Positions 27,048 through 36,501 of a DNA stretch of 64,000 bases are shown piece by piece. This stretch comes from Nioella sediminis. GTDB lineage: Bacteria; Pseudomonadota; Alphaproteobacteria; Rhodobacterales; Rhodobacteraceae. A program made the translations under genes and the position numbers. Below the pieces are notes generated by a model that worked only from the letters and a program-made list of their open reading frames with translations, did no database searches and was not told where the DNA came from. The stretch spans positions 1-64,000 of the forward strand of contig NZ_MNBL01000115.1 in the NCBI RefSeq assembly GCF_001879695.1, given 5' to 3'. Position 1 is the first letter of the stretch; each line of letters opens with the position of its first letter.

Positions 27048-27788
27048 TCAGGCGGCCTGCAGGTGCTTGGCGATCCGTTCCTGAAGGTCACGTCGGGCAC
27101 GGGTGACGAACTGTTCGTGATCATGGGCCAGCGGTCCGAGCGCCTTCTTCGCGGGCTTGCGCAGCTTGCCCAGGGCGATGCCGTAAAGGATGCCCGGCAG
27201 GAAGAAACTGGCGAATTTCGTACCCTCATCGCGCAGCAGCGTTTCGATATTCAGAAGCGCATCGAAGACGAGGTTGGAATCGTGGAACAGGACCACGCAA
27301 TCCTTGGCCATGTATTTGCGAAGATTTAGGAAATCGCGAAAGGCGGCCGTATTGGTATGCTCCCCGTCAATCATGCCAAGGACATGATCCTTCGGCACGT
27401 CGTAATGCGCCAGATCGCCCGCGTCGCAGTCATAGGTGCGCATCTTGGTCAGGCAGTCGATGGGCAGAATGACAGCAAGTCCGTCGATCATCCGCTCGGT
27501 GGAATTGCCCTCGTAAACCGCATCCCGGCCCCGTTCGTCGCGCAGCACCTCGGGGCGTAGATCGACCGAGGAAATGCGGGTGCAGGCCGGGTCCGCCAGA
27601 TGTGGCACAAGGCTGCCGCCGAGATGTGAGCCGATCTCGATATAGCTGTAATCGCCCACCTGATCGCGCAGGAAATTCTGCACCGCCAGCAGCGTTGCCT
27701 TGTCCTTGTTGGTGGTCTGGCTCTTGATCTGAAAGACCGAGATATCGCCGTCCTGAATCCGTGAAAGAAGATCGTCCCTGTCGATCAT
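27048..27788 (-). CDS. Class I SAM-dependent methyltransferase-like protein (Methyltransf_24 type)
   Basis: 246 residues. SAM-fold signatures: YSYIEIGSHLGGSLVPHLAD (about 48-67), SSVDLRP, and DHVLGMIDGEHTNTAAFRDF, which resembles the GxIDGxHxY motif of CmcI/Methyltransf_24 proteins. Substrate unknown; such proteins often modify sugars or surface glycans. It stands alone between rnr and the DUF2064 gene on the same strand, 57 bp from the latter. Confidence 0.65.
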   Translation of the reverse strand: MIDRDDLLSRIQDGDISVFQIKSQTTNKDKATLLAVQNFLRDQVGDYSYIEIGSHLGGSLVPHLADPACTRISSVDLRPEVLRDERGRDAVYEGNSTERMIDGLAVILPIDCLTKMRTYDCDAGDLAHYDVPKDHVLGMIDGEHTNTAAFRDFLNLRKYMAKDCVVLFHDSNLVFDALLNIETLLRDEGTKFASFFLPGILYGIALGKLRKPAKKALGPLAHDHEQFVTRARRDLQERIAKHLQAA

Positions 27789-27845
27789 GCCTGCCTCTGT
27801 CTGGTTGCCGGGGTCTCTGCCCCCTGTGACTGCTCAGGCGGAATC

Positions 27846-28445
27846 TTAACCAATCAACCCCTTCGCGGCAATCTTTCTGCGATATAGGTCGCCTGCGCTG
27901 TCCACATCTGCCAGTATATCGACCAGCGCAACGCGCCGGCTTTTCAGCGATTCCATGCTGTCTTTCAACGCATGGGGTCCCGACCAACGGACATCTCGCA
28001 GGAACCCGCACGGGGCGGGGCGCGGTCCTTGACCGATCAGCCAGTAGCCGCCGTCGGGGGCGGGACCGAACACTGCGTCAGCGGTCGAAAGAGCGTGTAG
28101 GGCGCGGGCCAGATGGGTTCTGGTGATGCCGGGAATATCGCTGCCGATGACCAGAACCGGACCGGGCAGAGCCAACAGCCGCGCCATGCGCGCACCGAGG
28201 TCGCCTGTTCCTTGCGGGATGCGCGGCAGATCACCCGGCCAGACGCGGCTGGCCAGCCCTTCCGCATCCGGGGACACCGCCAGAGCCAGCTGCCAGCGCG
28301 GGTCACGCAACCGGCGCAGAAGGCACGTCACTTGGTGCCGATACCACCACGCCGCCGGAACCGAGCCGATGCCCCGAGCCAGCCGCGTTTTGACCCGGCT
28401 GGGGCGCGGTTCCTTCACCATCACGACGACGGTGGGGCGAATCAT
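27846..28445 (-). CDS. DUF2064 / TIGR04282-type nucleotidyltransferase-fold glycosyltransferase-like protein
   Basis: 199 residues. The opening [20 protein letters not shown] is the glycosyl/nucleotidyl-transferase loop of this family; [10 protein letters not shown] and [13 protein letters not shown] follow. Homologues are annotated as arsenosugar-biosynthesis glycosyltransferases, but no arsenic genes are nearby. It overlaps the dapE stop by 4 bp (ATGA), so it is translated with dapE. Function in this context unknown. Confidence 0.75.
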   Translation of the reverse strand: MIRPTVVVMVKEPRPSRVKTRLARGIGSVPAAWWYRHQVTCLLRRLRDPRWQLALAVSPDAEGLASRVWPGDLPRIPQGTGDLGARMARLLALPGPVLVIGSDIPGITRTHLARALHALSTADAVFGPAPDGGYWLIGQGPRPAPCGFLRDVRWSGPHALKDSMESLKSRRVALVDILADVDSAGDLYRRKIAAKGLIG

Positions 28446-29584
28446 TGGGCGAAGTAGTCGCTCAGAATGCGGGCATAGATGCGTTTCAGCGCGTGAATAT
28501 CCTCGATCCAGACCCGTTCATCCACCTGGTGCATCCGGTGCCCGACAAGGCCGAACTCCACCACCGGGCAATGCGATTTGACAAATCGCGCGTCAGAGGT
28601 ACCGCCGGTGGTCGAGAGGACCGGGGTCTGGCCGGTCTCCGCCGTGACGGCCTTGCTGACCAGCTCGGACAGCTCCCCCGGCGGGGTCAGAAACGCCTCG
28701 CCCGAGATTTTCACCTCCATCCCGATCTTTACGCCGGTTTCTTCGGCCACCTTGTCGGCCTCCGCTTGCAGCCAGTCGGTCAGGCTCGCGCCTGTGTGCA
28801 GATCGTTGAACCGGAGGTTCACCGCCATCCGGGTTTCCGCCGGAATCACGTTGGTGGCGGGGTTTCCGGTGTCGATGGTGGTCACCGAACAGGTCGAGGG
28901 ATCGAAATGATCGGTCCCTTCATCCAGCACATGCGCCGACAGCCGATGCGCCAGCAACGCCACCGCAGGCATCGGGTTCAGCACCTTGTGCAGATAGGCC
29001 GAATGCCCCTGCTTGCCCTTCACGGTGAACCACGCGGACATGGAGCCCCTGCGCCCGATCTTGATCATGTCGCCAATGGTTTCCGGGCAAGTGGGTTCGC
29101 CGACAATACAGGCGCTCATCTTCTCGCCCTCGGCCTCCATCCAGTCGAGCAGGGCAATGGTGCCGTCGGTCGAGGGGCCTTCCTCATCGCCGGTGATGGT
29201 CAGCACGATGGCCCCGTCAGGCGGCGTGTCGCGCACGAAATCAATCGCCGCCGCGGCAAAGGCCGCGACCCCCGATTTCATATCGGTCGCCCCGCGCCCG
29301 TAGAGCCAGCCTTCCGCCTCTTCCGCCCCAAACGGCGGGTGGGTCCAGGCATCCGCGTCGCCGACCGGCACCACATCCGTGTGACCATTGAAGCCGAATG
29401 TCTTTGCATGACCCTTGTCGCCCCACCGGGCATACAGGTTCGACACCTCACCGCGGTCGACCCGAATGCAGGTAAACCCCGCCTCGGACAGAACCCGCTC
29501 CAGCAACACAAGGGCCCCGCCTTCTTCCGGCGTGACCGAGGCGCAGCGCACCAGATCGGCGGTCAGTTTCTGCGGGTCGGTCAT
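28442..29584 (-). CDS. dapE: Succinyl-diaminopimelate desuccinylase
   Basis: 380 residues from ATG 29582-29584 with GGAG about 10 nt upstream. An M20 metallopeptidase with ligands His68 (NGHTDVVP), Asp101 (GATDMKSG) and Glu134/135 ([11 protein letters not shown]). It removes succinate from N-succinyl-LL-diaminopimelate in lysine and cell-wall precursor synthesis. dapD, an earlier step of the same branch, is 6 kb away and separately transcribed. Confidence 0.93.
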   Translation of the reverse strand: MTDPQKLTADLVRCASVTPEEGGALVLLERVLSEAGFTCIRVDRGEVSNLYARWGDKGHAKTFGFNGHTDVVPVGDADAWTHPPFGAEEAEGWLYGRGATDMKSGVAAFAAAAIDFVRDTPPDGAIVLTITGDEEGPSTDGTIALLDWMEAEGEKMSACIVGEPTCPETIGDMIKIGRRGSMSAWFTVKGKQGHSAYLHKVLNPMPAVALLAHRLSAHVLDEGTDHFDPSTCSVTTIDTGNPATNVIPAETRMAVNLRFNDLHTGASLTDWLQAEADKVAEETGVKIGMEVKISGEAFLTPPGELSELVSKAVTAETGQTPVLSTTGGTSDARFVKSHCPVVEFGLVGHRMHQVDERVWIEDIHALKRIYARILSDYFAQ

Positions 29585-29804
29585 GGCTTGGCTCTCCTCT
29601 GTTCGGGTGTCACAGCGATAGACCTGTGGCCCGCGGGACTCAAGCACACGCCGGGACGCGCAAGGGCTTAACTTGTGACAAGAACAGGGCTATTCTGCGA
29701 CAAAACAAAGAATGACAGGCATTATCGGCGCAGAGAACGCACCAGCAGGCAGGTGCATTCCCACGTTATCCGCGACGATCATGCCGATGAATGGGGCAGA
29801 GCAC

Positions 29805-31385
29805 ATGCCAGTCACGGCAAGTGAACTTACGATTGATACGCGTGCAACGGCCAATGAAATGGCCGAAACCATTTTTGGCGACGGTGTCACCGTTGTCAGC
29901 GCGTCCTATTCGGGCGACCGCAATTCATCGGGCATCTGGTCCGATGGCGATACGACCTCGCCCAATGCCACGCCGTCCGATTCCGGTGTGATCCTGTCCA
30001 CCGGGCGGGTCCGCGATTTCACCAACTCCTCGGGCGATCCGAACGTCAGCACCAGCACCTCAACCAACACGCGTGGCGTCAACAACGATTCCGCCTTTAA
30101 CGCGCTGGCCGGGACCAGCACCTATGATGCTGCCATCCTGGAGGCGGATTTCATCCCCGATGGCGATACGCTGACAATGCAGTTCACCTTCGCGTCCGAG
30201 GAATACCCGGAATATGTAGGGTCGATCTTCAACGATGCGGTCGGGATCTGGATCAACGGGGTCGAGGTCGCCTCGCCCGTCTTCCAGATCGCCCAGATCA
30301 ACAACGTCAACAACTCGTCCAACGAAACGCTCTACGTCAACAACACCGATGACAGCGCCAATACCGAGATGGACGGCTATACCGTGACGCTCTCGGTGAT
30401 GATGACGGTCAATCCGAACCAGGTGAACACCCTCCGGCTTGGCATCGCGGATGTTGGCGACAGCAGCTACGATTCCGCCATTCTGGTTGCTGCGAATTCG
30501 GCTCAGGGAAGCGTTTTTGCCAATGACGACACGGCCACATTCTCGGGCTATGGGGATATTTCCGTCGATGTGATCGCCAATGATCAGGCCGCGAATACGA
30601 TGGTGGTGACCCATATCAACGGGCAGGCCGTCAATGTCGGCGACACGGTGACGCTCAGCAACGGGTTTGACGTTACGCTTCAGGCCGACGGCACCCTGCT
30701 GGTCGAGGCACCCACCGGCTACACGCCCCCGACGACGCCAGAGGATTTCACCTTTTCCTACACGGCTGCGGCTGGCGGGGGTGCAGGCATTTCCGACACT
30801 GCCTTCGTCACCATCACCACGATCCCCTGTTTCGTGGCGGGCACCCGGATCCGCACGGACCGGGGCGATATCCCGGTCGAGGCGCTGCGCGTCGGCGACC
30901 TTGTGGAAACCCGCGACAACGGGTTGCAGCCCATCCGCTGGATCGGCAATCGCACGGTCGAGGCCACTGGCAAGTTCGCTCCCATCGTCATCGAACGCGG
31001 CACCATGGGGTTTCATGACACCCTTGTTCTGTCGCCGCAGCACCGGGTGCTGGTCAGTCACCACATGGCCGAACTGCTGTTTGGCGAGGAAGAGGTTCTG
31101 GTCGCGGCAAAGGACCTGGTCAATGACTGCTCGATCCGGGTGCGCGAAGGCGGCACGGTCGAGTATTTCCACCTGCTCTTTGACGAACATCAGATCATCT
31201 GGTCCGAGGGATTGCAGACCGAAAGCTTCCATCCCGGACCTGTGACCCTGTCGGGCTTTGACGATGCGGTGCGCGACGAGATCATCTCACTTTTCCCGGA
31301 TCTGGACCTGACAACCGGCCAAGGCTACAGCGCATCGGCCCGTCCCAGCCTGCGCAGCTATGAGGCCGCGGCCCTTTTCGGCTGA
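29805..31385 (+). CDS. Choice-of-anchor L / Hint-domain protein, probably secreted
   Basis: 526 residues from ATG 29805 (MPVTASELTIDTRATANEM, a typical start of the family); an earlier ATG at 29781 has no ribosome site. Residues 1-190 form the choice-of-anchor L domain (VTVVSASYSGD, FASEEYPEYVG). A Gly/Asp/Asn-rich beta region follows to about 335. A Hint domain starts at Cys342 (PCFVAGTRI) with SPQHRVL as the second motif. No N-terminal signal peptide; type I or other leaderless export is likely. The preceding 220-bp gap holds a CTTGT-G-ACAAG palindrome (29672-29682). Confidence 0.8.
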   Translation: MPVTASELTIDTRATANEMAETIFGDGVTVVSASYSGDRNSSGIWSDGDTTSPNATPSDSGVILSTGRVRDFTNSSGDPNVSTSTSTNTRGVNNDSAFNALAGTSTYDAAILEADFIPDGDTLTMQFTFASEEYPEYVGSIFNDAVGIWINGVEVASPVFQIAQINNVNNSSNETLYVNNTDDSANTEMDGYTVTLSVMMTVNPNQVNTLRLGIADVGDSSYDSAILVAANSAQGSVFANDDTATFSGYGDISVDVIANDQAANTMVVTHINGQAVNVGDTVTLSNGFDVTLQADGTLLVEAPTGYTPPTTPEDFTFSYTAAAGGGAGISDTAFVTITTIPCFVAGTRIRTDRGDIPVEALRVGDLVETRDNGLQPIRWIGNRTVEATGKFAPIVIERGTMGFHDTLVLSPQHRVLVSHHMAELLFGEEEVLVAAKDLVNDCSIRVREGGTVEYFHLLFDEHQIIWSEGLQTESFHPGPVTLSGFDDAVRDEIISLFPDLDLTTGQGYSASARPSLRSYEAAALFG

Positions 31386-31473
31386 GTCACATTCTTTCCA
31401 CATTTCCGAACGACTTCGGCCCCAACTCCACGGATATGATCCAATCCAGTGGAAAGAGGGGCATTGTTTCGGC

Positions 31474-32493
31474 ATGAGCTGGCTGGCGATCTGGGATGGA
31501 CGGAGACTGACGCATTTCGATGCGCGGGCGCGTATGGCGGACCTGTCCCATGGCACTATTCGCTTTGAAATGACGCTCAGGGGCGAACTTCAGGTGCCCG
31601 CAATCCTGTGGCAAGGCCGTACCGGCACCGCCCGCGACCTGCGCATCATCTGCCGCCCGAACGGCACGGTCTGCGTCGAACAGGGTGCGTTCCTGTTTGA
31701 AACCGACGCCGGTTTCCTGTTTTCCCGCGAGCCGCTGCTGTTGCATTTTTTGTGGGACCGGTTGGGAAAGACCGGCCAGCTTGTCCTGACCAATGGCCAG
31801 ACCGGCAACCGCGTCGTCACCCATACCGGCAGCATCGCCCCCAACAGCCTTGCCGAGATTGTGCCGGAAACCCCCGGCCCCATGGTGTCTGTCGCCTATG
31901 CGGGCGTCGCCAACCATCCGTTACCTGACACATCATTGCCGGGCATCGCGGGCGACACGCGGGTTCAGACCCCGACCGGCCCGATGCGCGTGGCCGACCT
32001 GCAACCGGGTATGTGCATCCTGTCGCAAAGCGGCGAGGAACAGACCATCCGCTGGATCGGCCAGACCGATCTGCTGGCCCGCGGTCCCTCTGCCCCGATC
32101 CGCCTGCGTGCGCCCTATTTCGGCCTGACCGAAGATATCGTCGTCTCCCGCAACCAGAAACTGCTGCTCAGCGGCAGCGAGGTCGAGTATCTGTTCGGAG
32201 AGGAGCAGGTGCTTGCCCGTGTTGAAGATATCCGCCGCGCCAGCGCCGCGCAGATTTGCCTCGAACAGCCCATGGTCACCACCTATCACGTTCTGCTGGA
32301 CGATCACGATTGCCTGCTGGCAGGCCGCTGCGCCTTGGATACGGCCCTGTTGGCGGATGTGCTGGAAGCGACCGGAAAATCCTCCGCCCGCCTGGCGGAC
32401 CCGGATCGCGTTCCGGCCTGGACCGTGATCGACCGCGCCGGGGCTCAGGCCTATCTGGGGATGCTGGCCCAGAACCGGTCCTTCGCAGCCTGA
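31474..32493 (+). CDS. Hint-domain protein lacking the catalytic cysteine
   Basis: 339 residues from ATG 31474. The N-terminal ~145 residues are a beta-rich domain (FDARARMADLSHGTIRFEM...). The remainder aligns with the Hint region of the upstream protein: PGIAGDTRV against PCFVAGTRI, RWIGQTD against RWIGNRT, and YLFGEEQVL against LLFGEEEVL. Gly157 replaces the nucleophilic Cys, and the motif-B His is Gln (VSRNQKLLL), so autoprocessing should be lost. It starts 88 bp after the first Hint gene; probably cotranscribed. Function unknown. Confidence 0.7.
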   Translation: MSWLAIWDGRRLTHFDARARMADLSHGTIRFEMTLRGELQVPAILWQGRTGTARDLRIICRPNGTVCVEQGAFLFETDAGFLFSREPLLLHFLWDRLGKTGQLVLTNGQTGNRVVTHTGSIAPNSLAEIVPETPGPMVSVAYAGVANHPLPDTSLPGIAGDTRVQTPTGPMRVADLQPGMCILSQSGEEQTIRWIGQTDLLARGPSAPIRLRAPYFGLTEDIVVSRNQKLLLSGSEVEYLFGEEQVLARVEDIRRASAAQICLEQPMVTTYHVLLDDHDCLLAGRCALDTALLADVLEATGKSSARLADPDRVPAWTVIDRAGAQAYLGMLAQNRSFAA

Positions 32494-32500
32494 CGCAGGT

Positions 32501-32887
32501 TTATCCGGCTTCGTACAGCTCCAGCGGCAGCCCGTCCGGGTCGCTGAAAAAGGCAAACGTGCGGCCCGTCAGTTCATCCACACGGATCGGCTCGACCGCG
32601 ATCCCCTGCGCCTCCAGCCAATCTCTGGCAGCCGCCACATCTGCAACCCGAAACGCCAGATGCCGCAGCCCCTGCGCTTCGGGATAGGAAGGCCGTGCGG
32701 GCGCATCGGGAAAGCTGAACAGCTCGATTTGCGATCCATCGGGCAAGGCAAGGTCCAGCTTCCAGGATTGCCGCTCGGCCCGGAACGTCTCGGCCACAAC
32801 CCGCAGCCCCAGAATATCCACATAAAACGCCCGGGACCGCGCGTAATCGGCGCAGATGATCGCGGCATGGTGGATGCCCTGCAACAT
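32501..32887 (-). CDS. VOC/glyoxalase-family protein (GloA2/YaeR-like)
   Basis: 128 residues, one complete vicinal-oxygen-chelate domain. Metal ligands can be read as His6/7 (GIHHAAI), Glu in SQIELFSF, His in GLRHLAFRV and Glu in LPLELYEA. The family dismutates or cleaves small metabolites using a divalent metal; the YaeR-like subgroup has no firmly known substrate. It ends 8 bp from the Hint gene stop, tail to tail. Confidence 0.8.
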   Translation of the reverse strand: MLQGIHHAAIICADYARSRAFYVDILGLRVVAETFRAERQSWKLDLALPDGSQIELFSFPDAPARPSYPEAQGLRHLAFRVADVAAARDWLEAQGIAVEPIRVDELTGRTFAFFSDPDGLPLELYEAG

Positions 32888-32896
32888 CGGCTGGCC

Positions 32897-33232
32897 CTAG
32901 TCGTCCCCGTCGCCGAAATAGGGCGTCATCTGCGCCACGATGACAGAGTTTTCGTCCGCCGCGCGCTGCATCAGAGCGACCTCTTCCTCGGGGATCTCAT
33001 GGCCCAGCTCGCGCCGTTCTTCCAGCGTGCCATAGCCCTGCACATCGAGCGGCGCCAGGTCCGCCTGTTTCAGAATCGCCACGGTTTCGCGCACCGCCTC
33101 GGCTTCGTCCACGCCAGAGGCATAGATCATCAGCCCCGCACCGGTGGCACCCTTGGGCAAGCCGTCACCCGCCTTGCGGCCAACCTCGACCACAAGCGTA
33201 TAGACCTGTTGCTGTTTCTTTTCCTTTGCCAT
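32897..33232 (-). CDS. Conserved hypothetical protein, 111 aa
   Basis: No signal peptide or membrane segment. A basic start (MAKEKKQQQVYTLVVEV), then a mixed alpha/beta region with SGVDEAEAVRETVAILKQADL, ending acidic (YFGDGDD). It precedes the VOC gene by 9 bp on the same strand, so the two are cotranscribed. I do not recognise the family; composition and codon use match the neighbours, so it is probably a real cytoplasmic protein. Confidence 0.65.
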   Translation of the reverse strand: MAKEKKQQQVYTLVVEVGRKAGDGLPKGATGAGLMIYASGVDEAEAVRETVAILKQADLAPLDVQGYGTLEERRELGHEIPEEEVALMQRAADENSVIVAQMTPYFGDGDD

Positions 33233-33318
33233 GACCTGCGCCTAGACGCCTGCGCGCGTCCGGTCAAGCAGGGCCTTGGCCATTGACGCGGGCCGCGCTT
33301 CGTTTCATCCCTTAACCC

Positions 33319-33918
33319 ATGACCGACCTGCGCCGCCGCATCGCCTTTCCCAAGGGCACCGTCCTGTTTCAGCCGGGACAGGCCTGCCCTGGTCTGGTGC
33401 TGCTGGACAAGGGGACCATCAAGGTCACGCTTACCGCTGCCAATGGACGAGAGGTGGTTCTGTACCGCGTCAGCCCCGGCGACATGTGCCTTCAAACCTT
33501 CGCCTGTCTGGTCGAGGGTCGTAGCTATTCCGCCGAGGGTGTGGCCGAAACCGATCTGGAGGGCGAGCTGGTCCCGCCCGACCGGTTCCGCGCCCGGCTG
33601 GAAACCGACCCTGCCTTTCGCGATCTTGTCTTCTCTGCCGTCGCCAACCGCTTCGGCGAATACGAGCGGCTGATCGAGGACGTGGCGCTGACCGGGTTCG
33701 ACGCGCGGCTGGCGCGCGTGCTGCTGCGGTTGGCGAATGATATGGGTGAGGTCCATGCGTCGCACAACGCGCTGGCCACGGAAACCGCCTCAGGCCGGGC
33801 CTTCGTCAGCCGCCGCATGGCGGAAATGGCGCGGGCGGGGCTGGTGGAACAGCAGCGTGGCGGGGTGCGGGTGCTGGACCGGGCCGGATTGGAACGGATT
33901 GCCGCAGAGGAACGGTGA
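33319..33918 (+). CDS. Crp/Fnr-family transcriptional regulator
   Basis: 199 residues. A cyclic-nucleotide-binding-like domain (about 1-110: FPKGTVLFQPGQACPGLVLLDKGTIKV) and a C-terminal winged helix (about 135-195: TASGRAFVSRRMAEMARAGLVEQQ). No N-terminal Fnr-type cysteine cluster, so it is not an oxygen sensor of the Fnr kind. The DUF2892 gene follows 75 bp downstream; such pairs often respond to sulfide or redox stress, but that is inference. Confidence 0.85.
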   Translation: MTDLRRRIAFPKGTVLFQPGQACPGLVLLDKGTIKVTLTAANGREVVLYRVSPGDMCLQTFACLVEGRSYSAEGVAETDLEGELVPPDRFRARLETDPAFRDLVFSAVANRFGEYERLIEDVALTGFDARLARVLLRLANDMGEVHASHNALATETASGRAFVSRRMAEMARAGLVEQQRGGVRVLDRAGLERIAAEER

Positions 33919-33993
33919 CTCTGTCACCGCCGCCGGGCGGGCACCGGCACTATAATCCCTCCATATCGCAAGCCTCTTGAAAGGAGACGCGCC

Positions 33994-34194
33994 ATGCCTC
34001 GCAACGAAGGTAATCTCGACCGCGCCCTGCGCATCATCGCGGGCCTCGTCCTCATCGCCCTGGTCTTCGTCGGACCTCAGACCAACTGGGGCTGGATCGG
34101 CATCGTGCCGCTGGTAACCGGCCTTGTGGGCTTCTGCCCGCTCTACCGCATTCTGGGCCTGAACACCTGCCCGCTGTCGCAGCGTCAGGGCTGA
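33994..34194 (+). CDS. DUF2892 (YgaP-type) small membrane protein
   Basis: 66 residues: NxGxxDRALRIIAGL start, two hydrophobic helices, and the conserved FCPLYRILGLNTCP ending with two Cys. Same family as the membrane tail of YgaP, often linked with rhodanese/sulfide metabolism. The gap before it carries a consensus TATAAT (33951-33956), though no good -35 lies at the right distance, and AAAGGAG as ribosome site. A strong hairpin follows the stop. Confidence 0.8.
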   Translation: MPRNEGNLDRALRIIAGLVLIALVFVGPQTNWGWIGIVPLVTGLVGFCPLYRILGLNTCPLSQRQG

Positions 34195-34200
34195 ACAGAA

Positions 34201-34234
34201 ATCCCCCGCCTTCGGAGCAAGGAAGGCGGGGGAT
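34201..34234. terminator. Strong hairpin terminator after the DUF2892 gene
   Basis: ATCCCCCGCCTT (34201-34212) and AAGGCGGGGGAT (34223-34234) form a perfect 12-bp stem with a 10-nt loop. No clear T-run on either side. It lies between converging genes, so it can serve both. Confidence 0.75.
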
Positions 34235-34268
34235 CATCATGGGCCGTGCTGTTCAGGGACAGTGGGGC

Positions 34269-35033
34269 TCAGCGCCGGCCCATGAAATCGCTGCTGACGG
34301 AGCCATGAAAGCAGCGCGGGAAAAACGGATAAGTGTCGGTGGCGAAATAGGTCAGCGTGCCGTTGACTACGGCGGCGTTGCATTCATCCAGATTGCCGCT
34401 GCCCGCCACATAGACCCAGTCTTCCTCATAGGTGCCGTCATAAGACCCATAAGGCGCGCTGTTCCGCGTGCCGGACCGCAGCTGCCAGCCGGATTGGGCC
34501 CCGTCGCCTAAATAATGGATCTCGAACCCATCGGCGGCCCAGCCGATCAGGCTGCTCGATTGCGATCCCACAAGGCTCTCTGACACGCCGTGATAGTGGT
34601 AGAGCCCCCGGTGATCCACATGGGCGTTCTCGGCATCCATCCCCAGCATGTCCGCGGCCCCCATCCCTTCCAGCCGCCATCCCGACGACGGGTCGCGTGA
34701 AAAGCCACGCGGGCTGCTGGCATCATAGAAATCAGCCGTGCCGGGGCGGAACAGGATACCGGTGACAGAAATGCCCGAGCTTTGGACATCTTCGGTTATC
34801 AGGCCGGTGGCCTCAGGCTCCGCATCGACGCAGACACGGGTGGTCTGTTCAGAGAAACTGTTGGGGTTGCCCGGGTTCGGGAAACGCCCGATATCGTGGT
34901 TCGGGCTGGAGTTTGAGGTGACGCAAAGCCTGTAACCCTCCAGCCTGATGTCCACCTCGTTCTCATGGGCCCCGCTTGCCTGCGCCCACGGGCCAAGCCC
35001 AAGGGCAAGGGTCAGTATCAGGGACTTCCTCAT
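34269..35033 (-). CDS. YHYH-domain secreted protein
   Basis: 254 residues from ATG 35031-35033, with GGAGGA upstream. Signal peptide 1-22 (LILTLALGLGPWAQASGA). The family motif is DHRGLYHYHG around residue 135, followed by GWAADGFEIHYLG. Probably periplasmic or secreted; biochemical function unknown. Alone on its strand. Confidence 0.8.
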   Translation of the reverse strand: MRKSLILTLALGLGPWAQASGAHENEVDIRLEGYRLCVTSNSSPNHDIGRFPNPGNPNSFSEQTTRVCVDAEPEATGLITEDVQSSGISVTGILFRPGTADFYDASSPRGFSRDPSSGWRLEGMGAADMLGMDAENAHVDHRGLYHYHGVSESLVGSQSSSLIGWAADGFEIHYLGDGAQSGWQLRSGTRNSAPYGSYDGTYEEDWVYVAGSGNLDECNAAVVNGTLTYFATDTYPFFPRCFHGSVSSDFMGRR

Positions 35034-35111
35034 CGCGCGTCCTCCTCGGCGGGTCATGCCGGGTAACACGCGAAGGTTGCGCTGTTCCGTCGATTTTTTA
35101 CGAAGCGGCTT

Positions 35112-35363
35112 TTAGCGGCCGCGCAACTGCCGGGCGCCCCAGATGATCAGGCAGGCCCCGGCAAAGCCGACAAGGCCTTGTGAAATCCAGGTGGGCGAGG
35201 CGCTGATCCCCACCAGCCGCAGGAGGAAGTTGGCAACGATGGCGCCGACGATCCCAAGGATCACATTGGCAACCAGCCCGGTATCGGCCCGCATAAAGGT
35301 GCTGGCGACCCAGCCTGCCAACCCGCCGACGACAATCGCCGCGATCCATCCCAAACCTTGCAT
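35112..35363 (-). CDS. GlsB/YeaQ/YmgE-family small membrane protein
   Basis: 83 residues with three hydrophobic helices: GWIAAIVVGGLAGWVAS, LVANVILGIVGAIVANFLL, and GLVGFAGACLIIWGA. The family is annotated as stress-response or transglycosylase-associated membrane protein. It lies after the dapD palindrome cluster. No clear operon partner. Confidence 0.85.
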   Translation of the reverse strand: MQGLGWIAAIVVGGLAGWVASTFMRADTGLVANVILGIVGAIVANFLLRLVGISASPTWISQGLVGFAGACLIIWGARQLRGR

Positions 35364-35434
35364 TCCAGATGCTCCAAATCGTTTCGATGCGGGAACATTA
35401 TCACAAGGTCATCGAGGGGTTGCACCGAAAATCA

Positions 35435-35501
35435 CCGGGCGGGGGACGCGTTTTCGAAAACGCGTTTGAAAGGCGCTTCGAAGCGCCTTCCACCCGCCCG
35501 G
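35435..35501 (-). terminator. Nested palindromes after dapD (three-way-junction shape)
   Basis: Outer arms CCGGGCGGG (35435-35443) and CCCGCCCGG (35493-35501) enclose two perfect 20-bp palindromes: 35446-35465 (ACGCGTTTTC/GAAAACGCGT) and 35470-35489 (AAGGCGCTTC/GAAGCGCCTT). Both have TTCGAA at the centre. Read in the dapD direction the outer stem is followed by TGATTTTC. It begins 14 bp beyond the dapD stop. Likely a terminator or 3'-end barrier, with cruciform potential in DNA. Confidence 0.75.
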
Positions 35502-35514
35502 CCAAACCGTCGGA

Positions 35515-36342
35515 TCAGTCCCGAAGCAGCTCGTTGATGCCGGTCTTGGAGCGGGTCTGCTCATCCACCCGCTTCACGATCACGGCGCAGTAAAGGTTGA
35601 TCCCGTTCTTCGACGGCATGGAGCCTGCCACGACCACCGAATAGGGCGGCACCTCGCCATAGGTCACGCTGCCGGTTTCACGGTCCACGATCTTGGTGGA
35701 TTTGCCGATGAAGACCCCCATGCCAAGGACCGAGCCCTCGCGCACGATGCAGCCTTCCACCACCTCGGACCGCGCCCCGATGAAGCAGTTGTCCTCGATG
35801 ATCGTCGGGCCCGCCTGCATCGGCTCCAGCACGCCGCCGATTCCGACACCACCCGACAGGTGCACGTTTTTGCCAATCTGGGCGCAGCTGCCCACCGTGG
35901 CCCAGGTGTCAACCATGGTGCCGCTGTCCACATAGGCGCCCAGGTTCACGAAGGAGGGCATCAGCACCACGCCCGGTGCGATATAGGCCGATTTGCGCAC
36001 CACGCAGTTGGGCACCGCGCGGAAGCCCGCCGCACCCCATTCATTCTCGCCCCAGGTCGCCCATTTGCTGTCGACCTTGTCCCACCAGCTGCCGCCCTGG
36101 GCGCTGCCGGACTGCATTTCCATATCCTTCAGGCGGAAGCCCAGAAGCACCGCCTTCTTGGCCCACTGGTTCACATGCCAGTCGCCATTGTCCTGCCGTT
36201 CAGCGACGCGCAGGCTGCCACTGTCGAGCGCATTGAGCGTGTCCTCGATGGCCTCGCGGGTTTCGCCGGTGGTGGCGGGGGTGATCTGGTCGCGCGCGTC
36301 CCAGGCGGCTTCGATGGCTGCTTCCAGCTGAGCGTTGGACAT
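35515..36342 (-). CDS. dapD: 2,3,4,5-Tetrahydropyridine-2,6-dicarboxylate N-succinyltransferase
   Basis: 275 residues, the normal length, from ATG 36340-36342 with GGAGGG upstream. The N-terminal helical domain is followed by left-handed beta-helix hexapeptide repeats ([20 protein letters not shown], then [14 protein letters not shown]). It uses succinyl-CoA to block the amino group of tetrahydrodipicolinate in the succinylase branch of lysine/DAP synthesis; dapE acts later in the same branch. Confidence 0.95.
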   Translation of the reverse strand: MSNAQLEAAIEAAWDARDQITPATTGETREAIEDTLNALDSGSLRVAERQDNGDWHVNQWAKKAVLLGFRLKDMEMQSGSAQGGSWWDKVDSKWATWGENEWGAAGFRAVPNCVVRKSAYIAPGVVLMPSFVNLGAYVDSGTMVDTWATVGSCAQIGKNVHLSGGVGIGGVLEPMQAGPTIIEDNCFIGARSEVVEGCIVREGSVLGMGVFIGKSTKIVDRETGSVTYGEVPPYSVVVAGSMPSKNGINLYCAVIVKRVDEQTRSKTGINELLRD

Positions 36343-36501
36343 TGGTCCCTCCGAAATGTCTTGGTCCCGGGCGCTATATCGGACGGGGGGCGTCGGCTCA
36401 ATCAGCAATAACACCTCTCACATCCATGCGATGACGGGTTTCCTCCTCCTACTGCTCAAGGTAGCGTCGGACCCTGGCCCAAGACCGAAAGGAAACGAGT
36501 G

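Noticed and set aside
24831-27329. Very long open frame (about 830 codons) on the plus strand
   Set aside because: It lies opposite rnr and the end of the neighbouring methyltransferase gene, has no ribosome site and shows the His/Gln/Arg-heavy composition of an antisense shadow in GC-rich DNA.
27846-28445. Arsenosugar biosynthesis cluster
   Set aside because: Only the DUF2064 family name suggests it. No arsM, arsS or other arsenic gene is adjacent.
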